Source: Yponomeuta sedellus (Eukaryota > Arthropoda > Insecta > Lepidoptera > Yponomeutidae). Taken from it: 64,000 nt of DNA. Position numbers and translations under genes: made by a program. The notes beneath the pieces were generated by a model that worked only from the letters and a program-made list of their open reading frames with translations, ran no database searches and had not been told where the DNA came from. Of this stretch, positions 43,626 to 53,993 are shown one piece after another (the first letter of the stretch is position 1; every line of letters begins with the position of its first letter). The DNA is taken from contig OW203723.1 of assembly GCA_934045075.1 (NCBI GenBank), positions 21,157,615-21,221,614 on the forward strand, given 5' to 3'.

Positions 43626-44359
43626 CCGTTATGTCCTTTCTATCTCTCTCTGAGAGAAGCTACAGTGCTATTCTACATTGGGACGAACAAGGGCTACATA
43701 AAGGAAATAAAAAAGGGGGTTCAATTTTTTTTAAAAGTACAGGTTACGTATTTTGCCAGAGTGAGAAATGAGAGCAGCTTGGTGGTTCTGACGGCTGAAG
43801 GCCGGAGGTGCTCGGGTTTCCTCACCATGTTTACTCAATTACTGAATTACTCCAACAGGTGTAATTCGCATTGTCTCATACAAATAGAGGCAGGTGCCTC
43901 TAATGCAAGTTAGAAGAAACACACACAGCAGATGCGCCTGCGACGAATGTTGGTAAAGGTCACAATGTACACATTTCTACATTAGAATTTTTTGTAAGGG
44001 ACTTGTTCTCCGAAATAAATGGTTCTGTGTTAATAAAAAAATATACTTCTGATATATTATTATTGTCAAATATTTATTTAACCGTTGAACTTTTCCAGAA
44101 AAAAAGTAAGAAGATTTATTACAAAAATATTTTTTATGATACATATAATAATCACTTCCATATTCTTAAGTGAAAGCCTGATTCTTTTTTGTACACAAAA
44201 ATAACATGAACAGAAATTTATTTCAGAATTTTATTGAGCTCTAATTTGAAAACCATTTCGAGATTTGCATTTGTAAAGCACGTAAAAATTACTTCCAGTA
44301 TTTTCTGTGGCTGCATTTCCGAGAAAATAGAAAAGATACAAAATACGTTAATGACGTCA
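43626..44359. other. No gene seen
   Basis: An 82-codon plus ORF (43665-43913) has no recognisable motif. Confidence 0.35.
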
Positions 44360-44701
44360 GGGGCCATCCACAAATTACGTCACACGAATTTCGTGATTTT
44401 TTTACCCCTCCCCCGTCCTTGTCACACCTTGTCACTTTTTTAAGACTCCCCCTCCCTAGTGTGACGTCACACATTTTGCATTCATTTAGAAATCATTGAA
44501 TTCAAATAGCAGTTCGGAAATTAGTTTTATGTCAGAGTTGCAAATGCTTTGAGTACCTATTTGGTTCGTGTATTAACACGTAGTTTGGAAATGTGACGTC
44601 ACGAAAATTAGGATATCTTCCAACCCCCCTGTCACACAATGTCACAGTTCATCGACCCCCTCCCTCCCCCGTAACGTGTGACGTAATTTATGGATGGTCC
44701 C
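44360..44701. mobile_element. MITE with TCA duplication, 342 bp
   Basis: Inverted ends ggggccatccacaaattacg and, reversed, gggaccatccataaattacg, extending through tcacac. Flanked by TCA at 44357-44359 and 44702-44704. A sub-terminal inverted pair of gtgacgtcac blocks lies inside. Non-coding. Confidence 0.75.
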
Positions 44702-45039
44702 TCACATTGAGGCTTTGAGTGAACACACCTTTGCCAAGATAAAACAAAAGTTATGGTCCTAGCAATACTAAAATGACATTAATTTGTAACTATGTGTTTT
44801 AGGATGTTAGGCAAAGGAAGACATATCTGTGAGCCTCATTGTTTCGTCACTTCCGGTAAAAATATTATTAACTTTAAAATGAATAAATTATAAGAAAACG
44901 TGCGTATTTCAAAAATAAAAATACGTGTCTCGTATCCTTGTGATATCCTTGTGTATTGTATCTTTGTGGCTTCAAATAAATGTCTCTCTCTCTCTCTCTC
45001 ATATCTTTTAAAACTCAGAATAACATCGGTTGGTAAGAG
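44702..45039. other. No gene seen; (CT)n at about 44983-45000
   Basis: gcttcaaataaatgtctctc resembles a LINE 3' end followed by a short CT repeat. Confidence 0.4.
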
Positions 45040-47340
45040 AAGTCAATTAGCGGCCTTATTACTTACGTATTAAACTCTTTCATAACAGACCATGCTCCAG
45101 TAATTTTTTGCACTGACTCTACGGGCAATACTAAAAAACCCAAGAACAGTACCATCAAAATGAATTTTCCGGATATTATTCAAGACCTAAGAAATACAGA
45201 TTTCTCAGATACTCTAAATTCCACTGATCCTGAGTCAACTGCAAATTTTCTCATTAGCACTATATCTAGCACAATTGACAAGAATTCAAAAACAATAAAT
45301 ATCCCTCACAGGAAAAGGATAATCAAGCCATGGATTACTCCCGGCCTTCTTAAATGCATCAGAAACCGGGATAGACTCCATAAAAATACTAAAACGGCTC
45401 CCGAAAATTTTATATTAAAATTAACATACACGCGATACAGAAATTTTTGCAATAACTTACTCAAAAAAATAAAGCGTATCTATGAACAAAACAAGCTGGA
45501 GATGTCAAAAAATAACCCCAAAGATACCTGGAATATTATAAAAAAAATTGCAAATATTCAGAAAAAATCTTCGGATAATAGAGATCTTCTTAATATTACT
45601 CCTAATCCTCAGAGTTCCGTCAATAAAGTTAATAAATACTTTGCTAATATTGGAAAAGAGCTAGCCACCAAAATAAAAGAGAAAAATCCCGAACAACAAT
45701 CTATTTACCAGACCGACACTCATGAAACCAGTAAACAAATTCATACGATGTACCTACCTGAAGTCGACCATGCTGAAATTGATAATATAATACTGGGTCT
45801 GCGAGACGACTGTGCAGTGGGTTTTGACGGAATCCCCTCTAAAATATTAAAACAGTCACGAAAATACCTAATTCCAGCCATTACTCATCTATGCAACCTC
45901 TGCATCACAAAGGGCATTTTCCCCAAAGCCTTTAAAAAGGCCCTGGTACATCCCATCCACAAGAGCGGGAACAGAGACAGTGTTACAAATTACAGACCAA
46001 TTTCAGTCCTTACAACCCTTTCTAAAATACTAGAAAAAGTTCTGAATAAGAGGCTGACAAATTTTTTAGATAAATTCAAAATTATTGCACCAAATCAATA
46101 TGGATTCAGAAAGGGCACTTCTGCTGAAGATGCTGTCTTAGAACTTACGGACCAAGTAGTAGGAAACCTTGACAAGAAACAAAAAGTAATTGGTCTATTT
46201 TTGGACCTCTCGAAAGCTTTTGACACTGTCTCTGTCCCGCTTCTATTGAAAAAGATGGAAACCATTGGAATTAGAGGTCTAGCACTGGATATATTTAGAG
46301 ACTATCTCACAAATCGGAGTCAACGTGTCAAGGTGGATACATATATCAGTGAAGAAGAAGTATTGGGTTTCGGTGTGCCTCAAGGCAGTGTTTTGGGACC
46401 GACCCTTTTCTTAATATATGTTAATGACTCATGCCGGCTTTCTCTTCCAAACTGTAATGTCATAACTTATGCAGATGATACAGCTCTGCTCATTAATGGC
46501 AAAACATGGGACGCAACACGACTCTCTGCTCAATTTGCCCTCTCAATTGTGATGAACTGGCTATCAAAGAACCTGCTAACGTTAAATGTTCAAAAAACTA
46601 AATTTCTTACTTTCTCACCTTGTATATCCTCTCAGCCTAAATATGACACCTTTAATATAACTGCTCACACCTGCAATTATCGTAAATCGGCTAGCTGTAC
46701 TTTTCTAACCATTCAACGTAGCAATCATATAAAATACCTAGGAGTTTATATTGACAGCACTTTTGGTTGGCAAAAACATATAAATGAAGTTAATTCTAGA
46801 ACAAGAAAACTGATATTCACTTTTAAACGTTTAAGATGTTCTGTTGACCTAGACACTCTAAAAACAGTTTATCTTGCTCTAGCACAGTCTGTCTTATCGT
46901 ACTGTATATCGGCCTGGGGTGGTACTTGCAAGACTTCTTTACTTCGTCTTGAGAGAGCTCAAAGAGCTGTGTTGAAAACTATTCGCAAGAAACCATATCG
47001 ATACCCTACTATCCTACTTTATAAAGAGAGCCAAGTGCTTACCGTATGACAACTATTTATTCTTCAAGCCGTTCTTCGTAGGCACCGGAATCTACGATAT
47101 GACCCACTCTTAATTACTAGGAAAAGAAGAGCCGACTTGGTCTGTAGGGTTCCACCACACAGGACAGCCTTGGCCGCTCGACACTATCGAATAATTGGCT
47201 CGTACTTGTATAATAAAACTAACAGACTAAATAACATATACCCATTAACTGGTTCGAAATGTAAAACTGTAGTAGCAAAGTGGCTTCAAGACTTATCATA
47301 TGATGAAACAGAATCTCTATTATCTAAACGTAAATAAACA
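45040..47340 (+). pseudogene. Second LINE: ORF2 reverse transcriptase, 5'-truncated, one premature stop
   Basis: The open frame starts after a TAG at about 45049. It opens with the very end of the endonuclease domain (FITDHAPVIF at about 45078-45107), then a linker and a full reverse transcriptase: motif A LDLSKAFDTVS, motif B GVPQGSVLGP and catalytic YADD in TYADDTALL. A helical C-terminal domain follows. The frame meets a TGA at 47047-47049 and continues in the same frame to 47337, so one nonsense change (a CGA-to-TGA-type transition would do it) cut the last 96 codons. The first ATG at 45160 is not the true start. It belongs to the Jockey/CR1 superfamily; the closer clade is unclear. Confidence 0.9.
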
Positions 47341-47840
47341 AATTCATACAAAACAAAACAAATAATAAGATATACAAATAAACTAAAAAACATATAATTA
47401 TATAAAATAACTAATACATCCCATCAACTGTCGTACTCGTTTCCTATAACACACGCACATAAACCCTCATACATACACACAGACACACCCTCACACACAT
47501 ACATACACACACATACACACCCTTACACACCCTTACACACACACACACACACACCGTATCACTCAAACAATGTAATTTGTTTTAAGCGTGTAACTAGCAT
47601 CTATAAGTAAATACTCAAACAGCAATGTAATAAAATAAGTTAAATTTTCCAGAAAGAAGGCGTTGTTGTCTGTCATACAGTTTTTTAACTAGTACAGACA
47701 ACATCGTTATAATCTTATCATCAGTTAAATATAATTACATTTACATCAAGAATGCTAAAATAGGATAAGAGAATTGTTATACTTCTTTTGAAATAAATAA
47801 ATAAATTTCAAAAATAAATTTCAAATTTCAAATAAAGGAA
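47341..47840 (+). mobile_element. 3' tail of the second LINE with CA-rich block
   Basis: A CA-rich simple sequence lies at about 47456-47555. The segment ends in aaataaataaataaatttca and aaataaatttcaaatttcaa repeats at about 47789-47835, a LINE-type 3' terminus. Confidence 0.6.
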
Positions 47841-48094
47841 ATTACTAAATTTATTCAATTTACAGGACAAAGCAAAAAAAATTGTGCCCTTATATATCGT
47901 TAAGATTTTTTTTGTGTCCTAGAAGGGTATACAGAGACCAGGGACATGTTTTTCTAATCATGCCACTCTTTTTTTTTTTATAAAAGGAGACAAAATAATT
48001 CTCTTATACAGGCTCCTCAGGGTCGCGCCTCAAATTCACAATCCCTGAGATACCTCAATAAAATTAAAGTGTGTGTTTTTACTAAAACGCACAC
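47841..48094. other. No gene seen
   Basis: Unassigned AT-rich DNA. Confidence 0.35.
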
Positions 48095-48335
48095 TTTATT
48101 AAGGCACGTTAAGCCGTTGGTACCGGCTGTCATATAGGTAATGGCAGTCGTTAAGCCATGTCAGAGGCCTTATGGACGGCTTGATAACTTCTGACAGTAA
48201 AGCCCGCCACTGTCTTACAATCCTCATCCAACCCGGACTTGGCCCCCGTGGTGGAGTATGGCCTAACCTTCCTGCGATGCAGGAAGAGACCCGTGCCCCA
48301 GCAGTGGGGACATACAAGGGTTGATAACGATGACA
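48095..48335 (-). repeat. Family B retroposon copy
   Basis: Reversed blocks: gcacgttaagccgttggtac, aatggcagtcgttaagccat, gtggtggagtatggcctaac, ccagcagtggggacatacaa. Confidence 0.75.
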
Positions 48336-48369
48336 CTTTATTTATATTAAGGTATCTCGGTTTTACTAA

Positions 48370-48480
48370 AACCTTTGTTCTAAGACAGCACGTCAACCTT
48401 TACGAACACGTAACGACTGTCAAGTTGTCGACTGTCCGTACAAGGAATTGAACCTCTTTCGAGGCGAGACAATCGTTTTA
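48370..48480 (-). repeat. tRNA-like SINE fragment (family G)
   Basis: gcacgtcaacctttacgaac and aaggaattgaacctctttcg (box B reversed); the related segment at 63395-63480 shares aacctttacga. Confidence 0.4.
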
Positions 48481-48489
48481 GTCAATACG

Positions 48490-49550
48490 CGGACCAAAAC
48501 AACCAAAGGTAATCCAATTCACTTGTGGGACCTTAATGAAAATGGCCTGTACATAGCGTGAACATTTATTAAGGCTCCGATTAAACCGATTCGATTCCAA
48601 TTATCGATTTGGCGCAACAAATAAAGATCGCAACAAAGTTATTATTAAACTTTGCCCCGCAGTATTTTACTTTGTTCCATACTGTATTAGTCATCTTAAA
48701 GTATAATGCCCGACAAGTAAATTGAACAAATGAGTTTTTGAACCCTCCATCTCGGGAACAGTATATTGCTCTTCGATATCTAAGTGCTTGCAAAGTGTGT
48801 GCAAAGTAATTTTTCAACACACTTGCTCATAAAGTGGCTCTATGGTCACCGCAATTAGGCACAGAATGGCACCAATAATCAAACTGTGGCTTTCGTTGCT
48901 TTATGCCACACCTGGCAATAAAGTGGCTTTTTCAGCACGCTGCGCGTACGGAAAAAGCCGCTTTCTGGCCAAGTGTAGACATAAAAAGATGTACACAACA
49001 CGGGAGGTAATAAAGAAAGCTCTCGATCGCATATTTACGTCCCTCGCTTGCCGCTCGGGCCGCAAACTTCTGCGATCTTGGCCTTTCTTTGTATTACCAC
49101 CCTAGTTGTGTAATGTACTATTAGCTCACTAGTGAGTTATAGATTTTTTTAAATATTATTGTTTGAGTTGCTTTGTTTTGAAAAAAGTTTTTATCCAAAA
49201 AAAAAGATCGTGTTCAATAGAACAAATAAATTAATTTTACTATTGCTTGCTCATTTCATGCAACCTCTTATTTAAATAGGTCATATCATAACTCGTACTT
49301 GTTTCATGAATAAAATTTTCACTCAAATAATATAACTTTTGTTTTGTTAGTAATAAAAAAAAATCTTTAAATTCCCCATTTTGTACGTGGCAGAGTAGGC
49401 GCAAATCCTACGCGCGGAACACCGGAAAATAAAAAAAATCTCATCCCTTTAGTCTGTGGCCGATCGCAATGCGCGCGCATAGGAAAACTGACAATTTTTT
49501 CCCGCCATAGCGAAACATTTTTCGCAACTAAATAAAATGAGTTTTTATTA
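48490..49550. other. No gene seen (about 1.1 kb)
   Basis: The 87-codon plus ORF at 48842-49105 overlaps a fold-back (gtggctttttc / gaaaaagccgc) and has no recognisable motif. Confidence 0.35.
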
Positions 49551-49615
49551 CACCATTTTTATTTTTAATGCACTAACCCGTGCTAAGGAACAATAAATAG
49601 GTTTTTTAAATGAGT
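49551..49615 (-). repeat. SINE family A end fragment
   Basis: tttttaatgcactaacccgt, gctaaggaacaataaatagg; an internally deleted copy. Confidence 0.6.
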
Positions 49616-49671
49616 TTTTATTGTTATTTTATTCACAAGTGTGTTGAAAAACGTCGTATGATACACGTGTG

Positions 49672-49765
49672 TATTGATGATTACCGTCCTTTGCTCTCTT
49701 AAGACTCTCGTAAGACCCTACGGCTCGGGTCTCAATGGCGGCTCGGCGGTAATCATCAATGTTAC
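49672..49765. repeat. Hairpin repeat
   Basis: Arms attgatgattaccg and cggtaatcatcaat flank a 60-base interior. Confidence 0.55.
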
Positions 49766-50129
49766 ACACTAGTACCATAGGGTACAATTTATCCACTAGA
49801 AGATAAAATAAATTGAATTTAGAACATGTGTACTAAGTTTGTGAATTAAAAACATCATTAAACTTATTTACTTCTACCTCCATGGTGCCGACTGCGGAAT
49901 CCGCTATTTGACTCTCTTTTCAAGTAAGTCTTAAACGGTAAATAACTCTTCCATTAGACCAAAAATTATTTTAGAATATTGTTTGAGGACCTAAAAGCAA
50001 CATGAAAATATATTTTCTTTTCCTAAACAGCCAAAAACGCGGTCAGCCATTTTTGCCTATGGTTTGACATTCAATTTTCTGTAAGTAATTTCTGAGCGTA
50101 GTGGAATAACAACAATGCAACCATGATTT

Positions 50130-50336
50130 CATCGAATTTACATCCAAAATTTACCAATTATCATTATTGCATTGTTCGAGAATGAAAAAACACGTCAATA
50201 AAAACCCCCGGGAAGTTGTGGATTCGTGTACCCAGTGAAATTAACATACGAAAAACTTGGCTGAAACTCGCCAAAAGAGACCCCGACTCTTTATCAATTG
50301 AAACTCGAGTGTATTTATATGAAGATCACTTTGATG
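50130..50336 (+). pseudogene. Decayed THAP-domain exon
   Basis: The frame around 50162-50336 shows the THAP pattern: HYCIVRE, then a TGA at 50183-50185 exactly where the second zinc Cys is expected, then KTPGKLWIRVPSE, TWLKLAKRDPDSL and VYLYEDHFD. The usual third Cys (before EDHF) is Tyr. The conserved His is kept. The coding match ends at GAT followed by gtaagt, a consensus splice donor, so this looks like a former internal or first exon. Two of four zinc ligands are lost, so it cannot be a working THAP zinc finger. The source could be a host THAP gene or a P-element-type transposase. Confidence 0.65.
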
Positions 50337-50622
50337 TAAGTCCTATAATAATCAATGTCCACTGGCTTTGGCTGAGAGATGTTTGTTTACATAATTTAGA
50401 TGGTTTCAAGATGGCGAATAGCGTTTTCGTCGTTACGAATTAAAACTACCTCACCCACTTTTGAGATTTCCCTCATTTTTTGCATTATTACTTCACATTT
50501 CGACTAGACCCGACTATTTTTACCAGCTTATTCTGTTTTTATCCATTTTTCTGTTTATATTATAAGTAAAATAAACAAACACATTTAAGTAAAGCACAAA
50601 GATGAAGTCGTTCAGTAGGATG

Positions 50623-50736
50623 TTATTGGGCATTCTGGACCAGCTTCCATTCGTTTGAGCTCACGACGCACCGCGCCGGTTGGCGCGGCTTGTCGTTCAC
50701 TCAAACTCATTACATCTGTTCCAGAATACCCAATAA
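50623..50736. repeat. Fold-back repeat upstream of the Polinton-like genes
   Basis: Arms ttattgggcattctggacca and its complement in tgttccagaatacccaataa, with a second inverted pair inside (cgtttgag/ctcaaac and the gcgccggttggcgc palindrome). Probably a MITE; it is a candidate edge of the viral element. Confidence 0.6.
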
Positions 50737-50868
50737 TATTGATTGATTCTGAATTTTACTTGCGGCAGGAAATGAAATGATGTTAGTAACACAGATAAAT
50801 ACTGAAGTTTAATCGTGATGATCGCATTTCAGTAATGAGGACATCACTGGTAACATATTTCTCCAAAA

Positions 50869-51558
50869 ATGAAATTTGTTAAACAACCTACATCACTAAA
50901 TCTTGAGAATATTGATGTAGGATCTGAAAAAAATACATATCGTCACGGAAAGCTTTTACCAAACACCATCCGTTGTATAGTTTGCGGACCGTCTAACTGC
51001 GGAAAAACAAACTTAGTCCTTGGGTTACTTTTACATCCTAATGGTTTACATTTCCGTAACGTGTACGTTTATTCGAAAACGTTGTATCAACCAAAATACA
51101 TATTTTTAGAGAAGGTAATGAATCTCGTTCCAGGAATACGTTATTATAAATATCGCGATAACAAAGAAGTCTTAAATCCAAGCTTAGCGTCTCAAAATTC
51201 TGTCATTATTTTCGACGATGTTGCCTGTGAAAATCAAAATAACATTCGTGATTACTTTGCCATGGGTAGACATAAAAATATAGACTGTTTTTATTTGAAC
51301 CAAACTTATAGCAAAGTCCCAAAACAACTGGTTCGCGACAATGCAAATCTACTCATCATATTCAAACAGGATGATATTAACTTACGTCATATTTATGATG
51401 AACATGTGAACACTGATATGCCTTGGCATCAATTTCGCGAACTTTGTTCACAAGTTTGGAAAGATACATTTAGCTATTTAGTGATTAATAAAGACTGTCA
51501 AAGAAATAACGGATGCTACAGAATGAAATTCGACACCTTTATTACTTTCGACGAGTGA
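50869..51558 (+). CDS. Polinton/adintovirus packaging ATPase (FtsK-HerA, A32-like)
   Basis: Genome-packaging ATPase of 229 residues, the usual size for the family. Walker A is GPSNCGKTN at residues 40-48 and Walker B is SVIIFDDVA with acidic D116/D117. A sensor-like Asn/Gln is in FYLNQTYSKVP (residues 141-151), followed by R155 in a position typical of an Arg finger. In relatives it pumps DNA into a preformed capsid. It is the first plus-strand gene of the element. The 80-bp gap to the next ORF and the AATAAA after that ORF (52589) suggest that the two share a transcript. The frame is intact. Confidence 0.93.
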   Translation: MKFVKQPTSLNLENIDVGSEKNTYRHGKLLPNTIRCIVCGPSNCGKTNLVLGLLLHPNGLHFRNVYVYSKTLYQPKYIFLEKVMNLVPGIRYYKYRDNKEVLNPSLASQNSVIIFDDVACENQNNIRDYFAMGRHKNIDCFYLNQTYSKVPKQLVRDNANLLIIFKQDDINLRHIYDEHVNTDMPWHQFRELCSQVWKDTFSYLVINKDCQRNNGCYRMKFDTFITFDE

Positions 51559-51639
51559 GATACATAAATGCCGTTTTTTTTAAATCAGAAGCCACTTTCT
51601 TATCTTCTTTATATGCGAGTAGTTGTAAAATAAGAAAAA

Positions 51640-52584
51640 ATGTGTGATGAAAAATCAATTAAACAACAAATAATTAAGTCTGCTGAGGCTGTTAAAAAGA
51701 AGGTTCAAAACATGAAAAATACTAAAATGGATTCTGAGTTGGCATTAGAAACTATGTTCAAACCAGTAACAGATCCACTTAAACAGCTAACGAGAACCCC
51801 GTATCAAGAACAGTTAAGTAATGAAGATGTTGATTCGCTTGAACATTTAGCACGACAGTCTACACCTACGAAGAAACGAAAATTTTCTGAAATTAGCTCT
51901 TCAAGGGAATCACTCCAAGAGGTATCGAATGCTAGTAACAGCGATGATAACATAAGTGACTCTGAACTGAATCAAAGTCTTAGAAATAACATGAGTGACA
52001 TATTTTTTGAAACAAATTCGGATGGTGCTTCAACACCAAATGCAAAGTCTTTATCGTCATGGTCTTTATCATCAGAAGTATTCAAAGATGTACCTTATGG
52101 AATTAGATTGGAAAATGGAAAACCTATGATAGGATCAGCACCGCTCTCCATAACTAATGATGCATTTGAAATAGCAGGTCATTCGTATGTCAAAACTAAT
52201 GGACTCAGTGAATTACTTTACAAAAAAAATCCTGATCTAAACATTATCACTGAAGATGATAAAAGGAATTATAAATTTATACTAATAAGCACAAACGCTC
52301 ATCGACGTAAATATGATCCCAATCAACCAATCAATAGCAACAGAGGATTTAAGTATTTACAAATTGTAAAACCCTTATTATGTTCCGCCAATGTTTCCAA
52401 AGGAAAGGGTTTATCATTGCTTAAAAAAGTTGATAACAAAGTAGATTACATTTTTTGGAATGATCCAAACGAATTAGTTGAAACATTGAAATTATTAATA
52501 GCTTCGAAAGATGCCGGTAATACTGGCTTAGATGATGAAATTGTATCAGTTTTAACAGAACTGAAAAAACGTGGTGTGATATAA
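51640..52584 (+). CDS. Conserved Polinton-associated protein, function unknown
   Basis: 314 residues in two parts. Residues 1-150 are charged, Ser-rich and low-complexity, with a basic KKRKF patch at 78-82 that could act in nuclear import. Residues about 150-314 look folded: PYGIRLENGKPMIG, TNGLSELLYKKNPDL, ILISTNAHRRKY and the C-terminal AGNTGLDDEIVSVLTEL. I recognise this C-terminal pattern from insect Maverick/Polinton elements, where it lies near the ATPase and integrase. Its role is not established; minor virion or DNA-binding protein is a guess. A polyadenylation signal AATAAA lies at 52589-52594. Confidence 0.8.
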   Translation: MCDEKSIKQQIIKSAEAVKKKVQNMKNTKMDSELALETMFKPVTDPLKQLTRTPYQEQLSNEDVDSLEHLARQSTPTKKRKFSEISSSRESLQEVSNASNSDDNISDSELNQSLRNNMSDIFFETNSDGASTPNAKSLSSWSLSSEVFKDVPYGIRLENGKPMIGSAPLSITNDAFEIAGHSYVKTNGLSELLYKKNPDLNIITEDDKRNYKFILISTNAHRRKYDPNQPINSNRGFKYLQIVKPLLCSANVSKGKGLSLLKKVDNKVDYIFWNDPNELVETLKLLIASKDAGNTGLDDEIVSVLTELKKRGVI

Positions 52585-52652
52585 AATGAATAAATACTTA
52601 TGTAATCTATATTTTATTTTATTTCTACTCTAACCTTCACACTATTTACAAG

Positions 52653-53015
52653 ATGAATATAGATAAATTTGGACATCATGTTCATAAAAGACTGCGTGTG
52701 TCAGATCCATTAAATTTGGTTCCTATAAACACAGGGCTAAGTAAAAATGAGTCAGGAGTTTACGACTTAAAACAATGTATATTGAGAGGATTACCGTTAG
52801 CTGTAGCAGCAGATGAAGCTGTTAGCAAGGAGTATGTAGAAAAAAACAATAAATTATATTGTAAAAAACAAGATTTCATTAATGAACTTAAAAGTATAAA
52901 AACTCAAATACAACTGCTACAGAAACAGTTAGATGAGAAGTGTTCAAAGGTAGAAGCGAGTAATATTATTAAAGATCATATAGTAGCACTCAGAGACTCA
53001 TCGAAACCAGCATGA
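52653..53015 (+). CDS. Small coiled-coil protein with fibre-like ADEAVSKEYVE motif
   Basis: 120 residues. Residues 36-62 (YDLKQCILRG... ADEAVSKEYVE) follow the pattern seen where many phage and viral fibres begin (an Asp/Ala-Val-x-Lys-x-Tyr-Val box). Residues 68-106 are heptad-rich (ELKSIKTQIQLLQKQLDEK) and predict a coiled coil. Its stop overlaps the integrase start as ATGA at 53012-53015. Small proteins of this kind occur beside the integrase in insect Polintons. A fibre or capsid-attachment role is inference. Confidence 0.7.
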   Translation: MNIDKFGHHVHKRLRVSDPLNLVPINTGLSKNESGVYDLKQCILRGLPLAVAADEAVSKEYVEKNNKLYCKKQDFINELKSIKTQIQLLQKQLDEKCSKVEASNIIKDHIVALRDSSKPA

Positions 53016-53944
53016 GCAAACAATCTGTTGTAAATGAAATCCATAAAGCAGCTAGAAGAAATTTCCCACGTCGTTCTGTTATTTTAAAAGGGATTGATGA
53101 TTTATGGCAAGCCGATTTGATTGATATGCAAAACTATCAGAAGGTTAACAAAGGATTCAAATTTATTTTAGTAGTCATCGATGCTTTTTCTAAATACGCA
53201 TGGATCGCTCCATTAAAGAATAAAACAAAAACTGAGGTGTCTCTAGCGTTTGATAAGGTTTTACAAGAAGGCCGATCACCTGCTAATTTACAAACCGACA
53301 AGGGTACCGAATTTCACAATGACGTTTTTCAGAAGCTTACGAACCGATGGAAAATAAATCATTATTCAACTTATTCAACAAAAAAAGCGTCTATAGTAGA
53401 AAGATTAATAAGAACTTTGAAGAGCAAGTTGTTTAAACATTTTAGCTTGTTTGGAAATTATAAGTGGATTGGAGAACCTTTATGTGATATAGTTAAGAGC
53501 TATAATAATACTATGCATCGCACTACAAAACATATGCCGTCTGAAATAAACAAGTTAAATGAATCACTCGTTGCATGTAATATAAACAAATCACAACCTT
53601 CCTTACCTGCAAAGAAAATTAAATTTCGTGTTGGAGACTTTGTCCGTATCAGCAAGCACAAAGGAGATTTTCAAAAAGGATATACACCAAACTGGTCTAC
53701 CGAATTATTCACTGTTGTAAAAGTAATAAAATCTATACCCACAACATATTACATACGAGATCAACATTGTATACCAATAAAAGGTTGTTTTTACGAACAC
53801 GAACTGCAAAAAACTAGCTGTCCCAATATTTATTTAGTTGAGAAGGTAATTAAAAAAAAGGGAAACAAATATCTTGTTAAATGGCTCGGCTTAGGTCAAG
53901 AGGAAAATAGTTGGATTAATAAAAGTGCTATAATAAAGCATTGA
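53012..53944 (+). CDS. Retrovirus-type integrase with C-terminal chromodomain (Polinton INT)
   Basis: DDE recombinase that would insert the element into host DNA. The catalytic triad is visible: D35 (WQADLID), D96 (LQTDKGTEFHN) and E130 (SIVERLIRTLK), with 33 residues between the last two. The canonical N-terminal HHCC zinc module is not visible. After the core comes an SH3-like basic part (FRVGDFVRISKHKGDF, about 205-220), and the last 40 residues form a chromodomain (YLVEKVIKKKGNKYLVKWLG). Chromodomains on integrases are known to steer insertion to modified chromatin. The start overlaps the upstream stop by ATGA. The frame is intact. Confidence 0.93.
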   Translation: MSKQSVVNEIHKAARRNFPRRSVILKGIDDLWQADLIDMQNYQKVNKGFKFILVVIDAFSKYAWIAPLKNKTKTEVSLAFDKVLQEGRSPANLQTDKGTEFHNDVFQKLTNRWKINHYSTYSTKKASIVERLIRTLKSKLFKHFSLFGNYKWIGEPLCDIVKSYNNTMHRTTKHMPSEINKLNESLVACNINKSQPSLPAKKIKFRVGDFVRISKHKGDFQKGYTPNWSTELFTVVKVIKSIPTTYYIRDQHCIPIKGCFYEHELQKTSCPNIYLVEKVIKKKGNKYLVKWLGLGQEENSWINKSAIIKH

Positions 53945-53993
53945 AGTATATTACTACAGATTAGTTAACTTATTTTTCATTACATCGTTAGTT

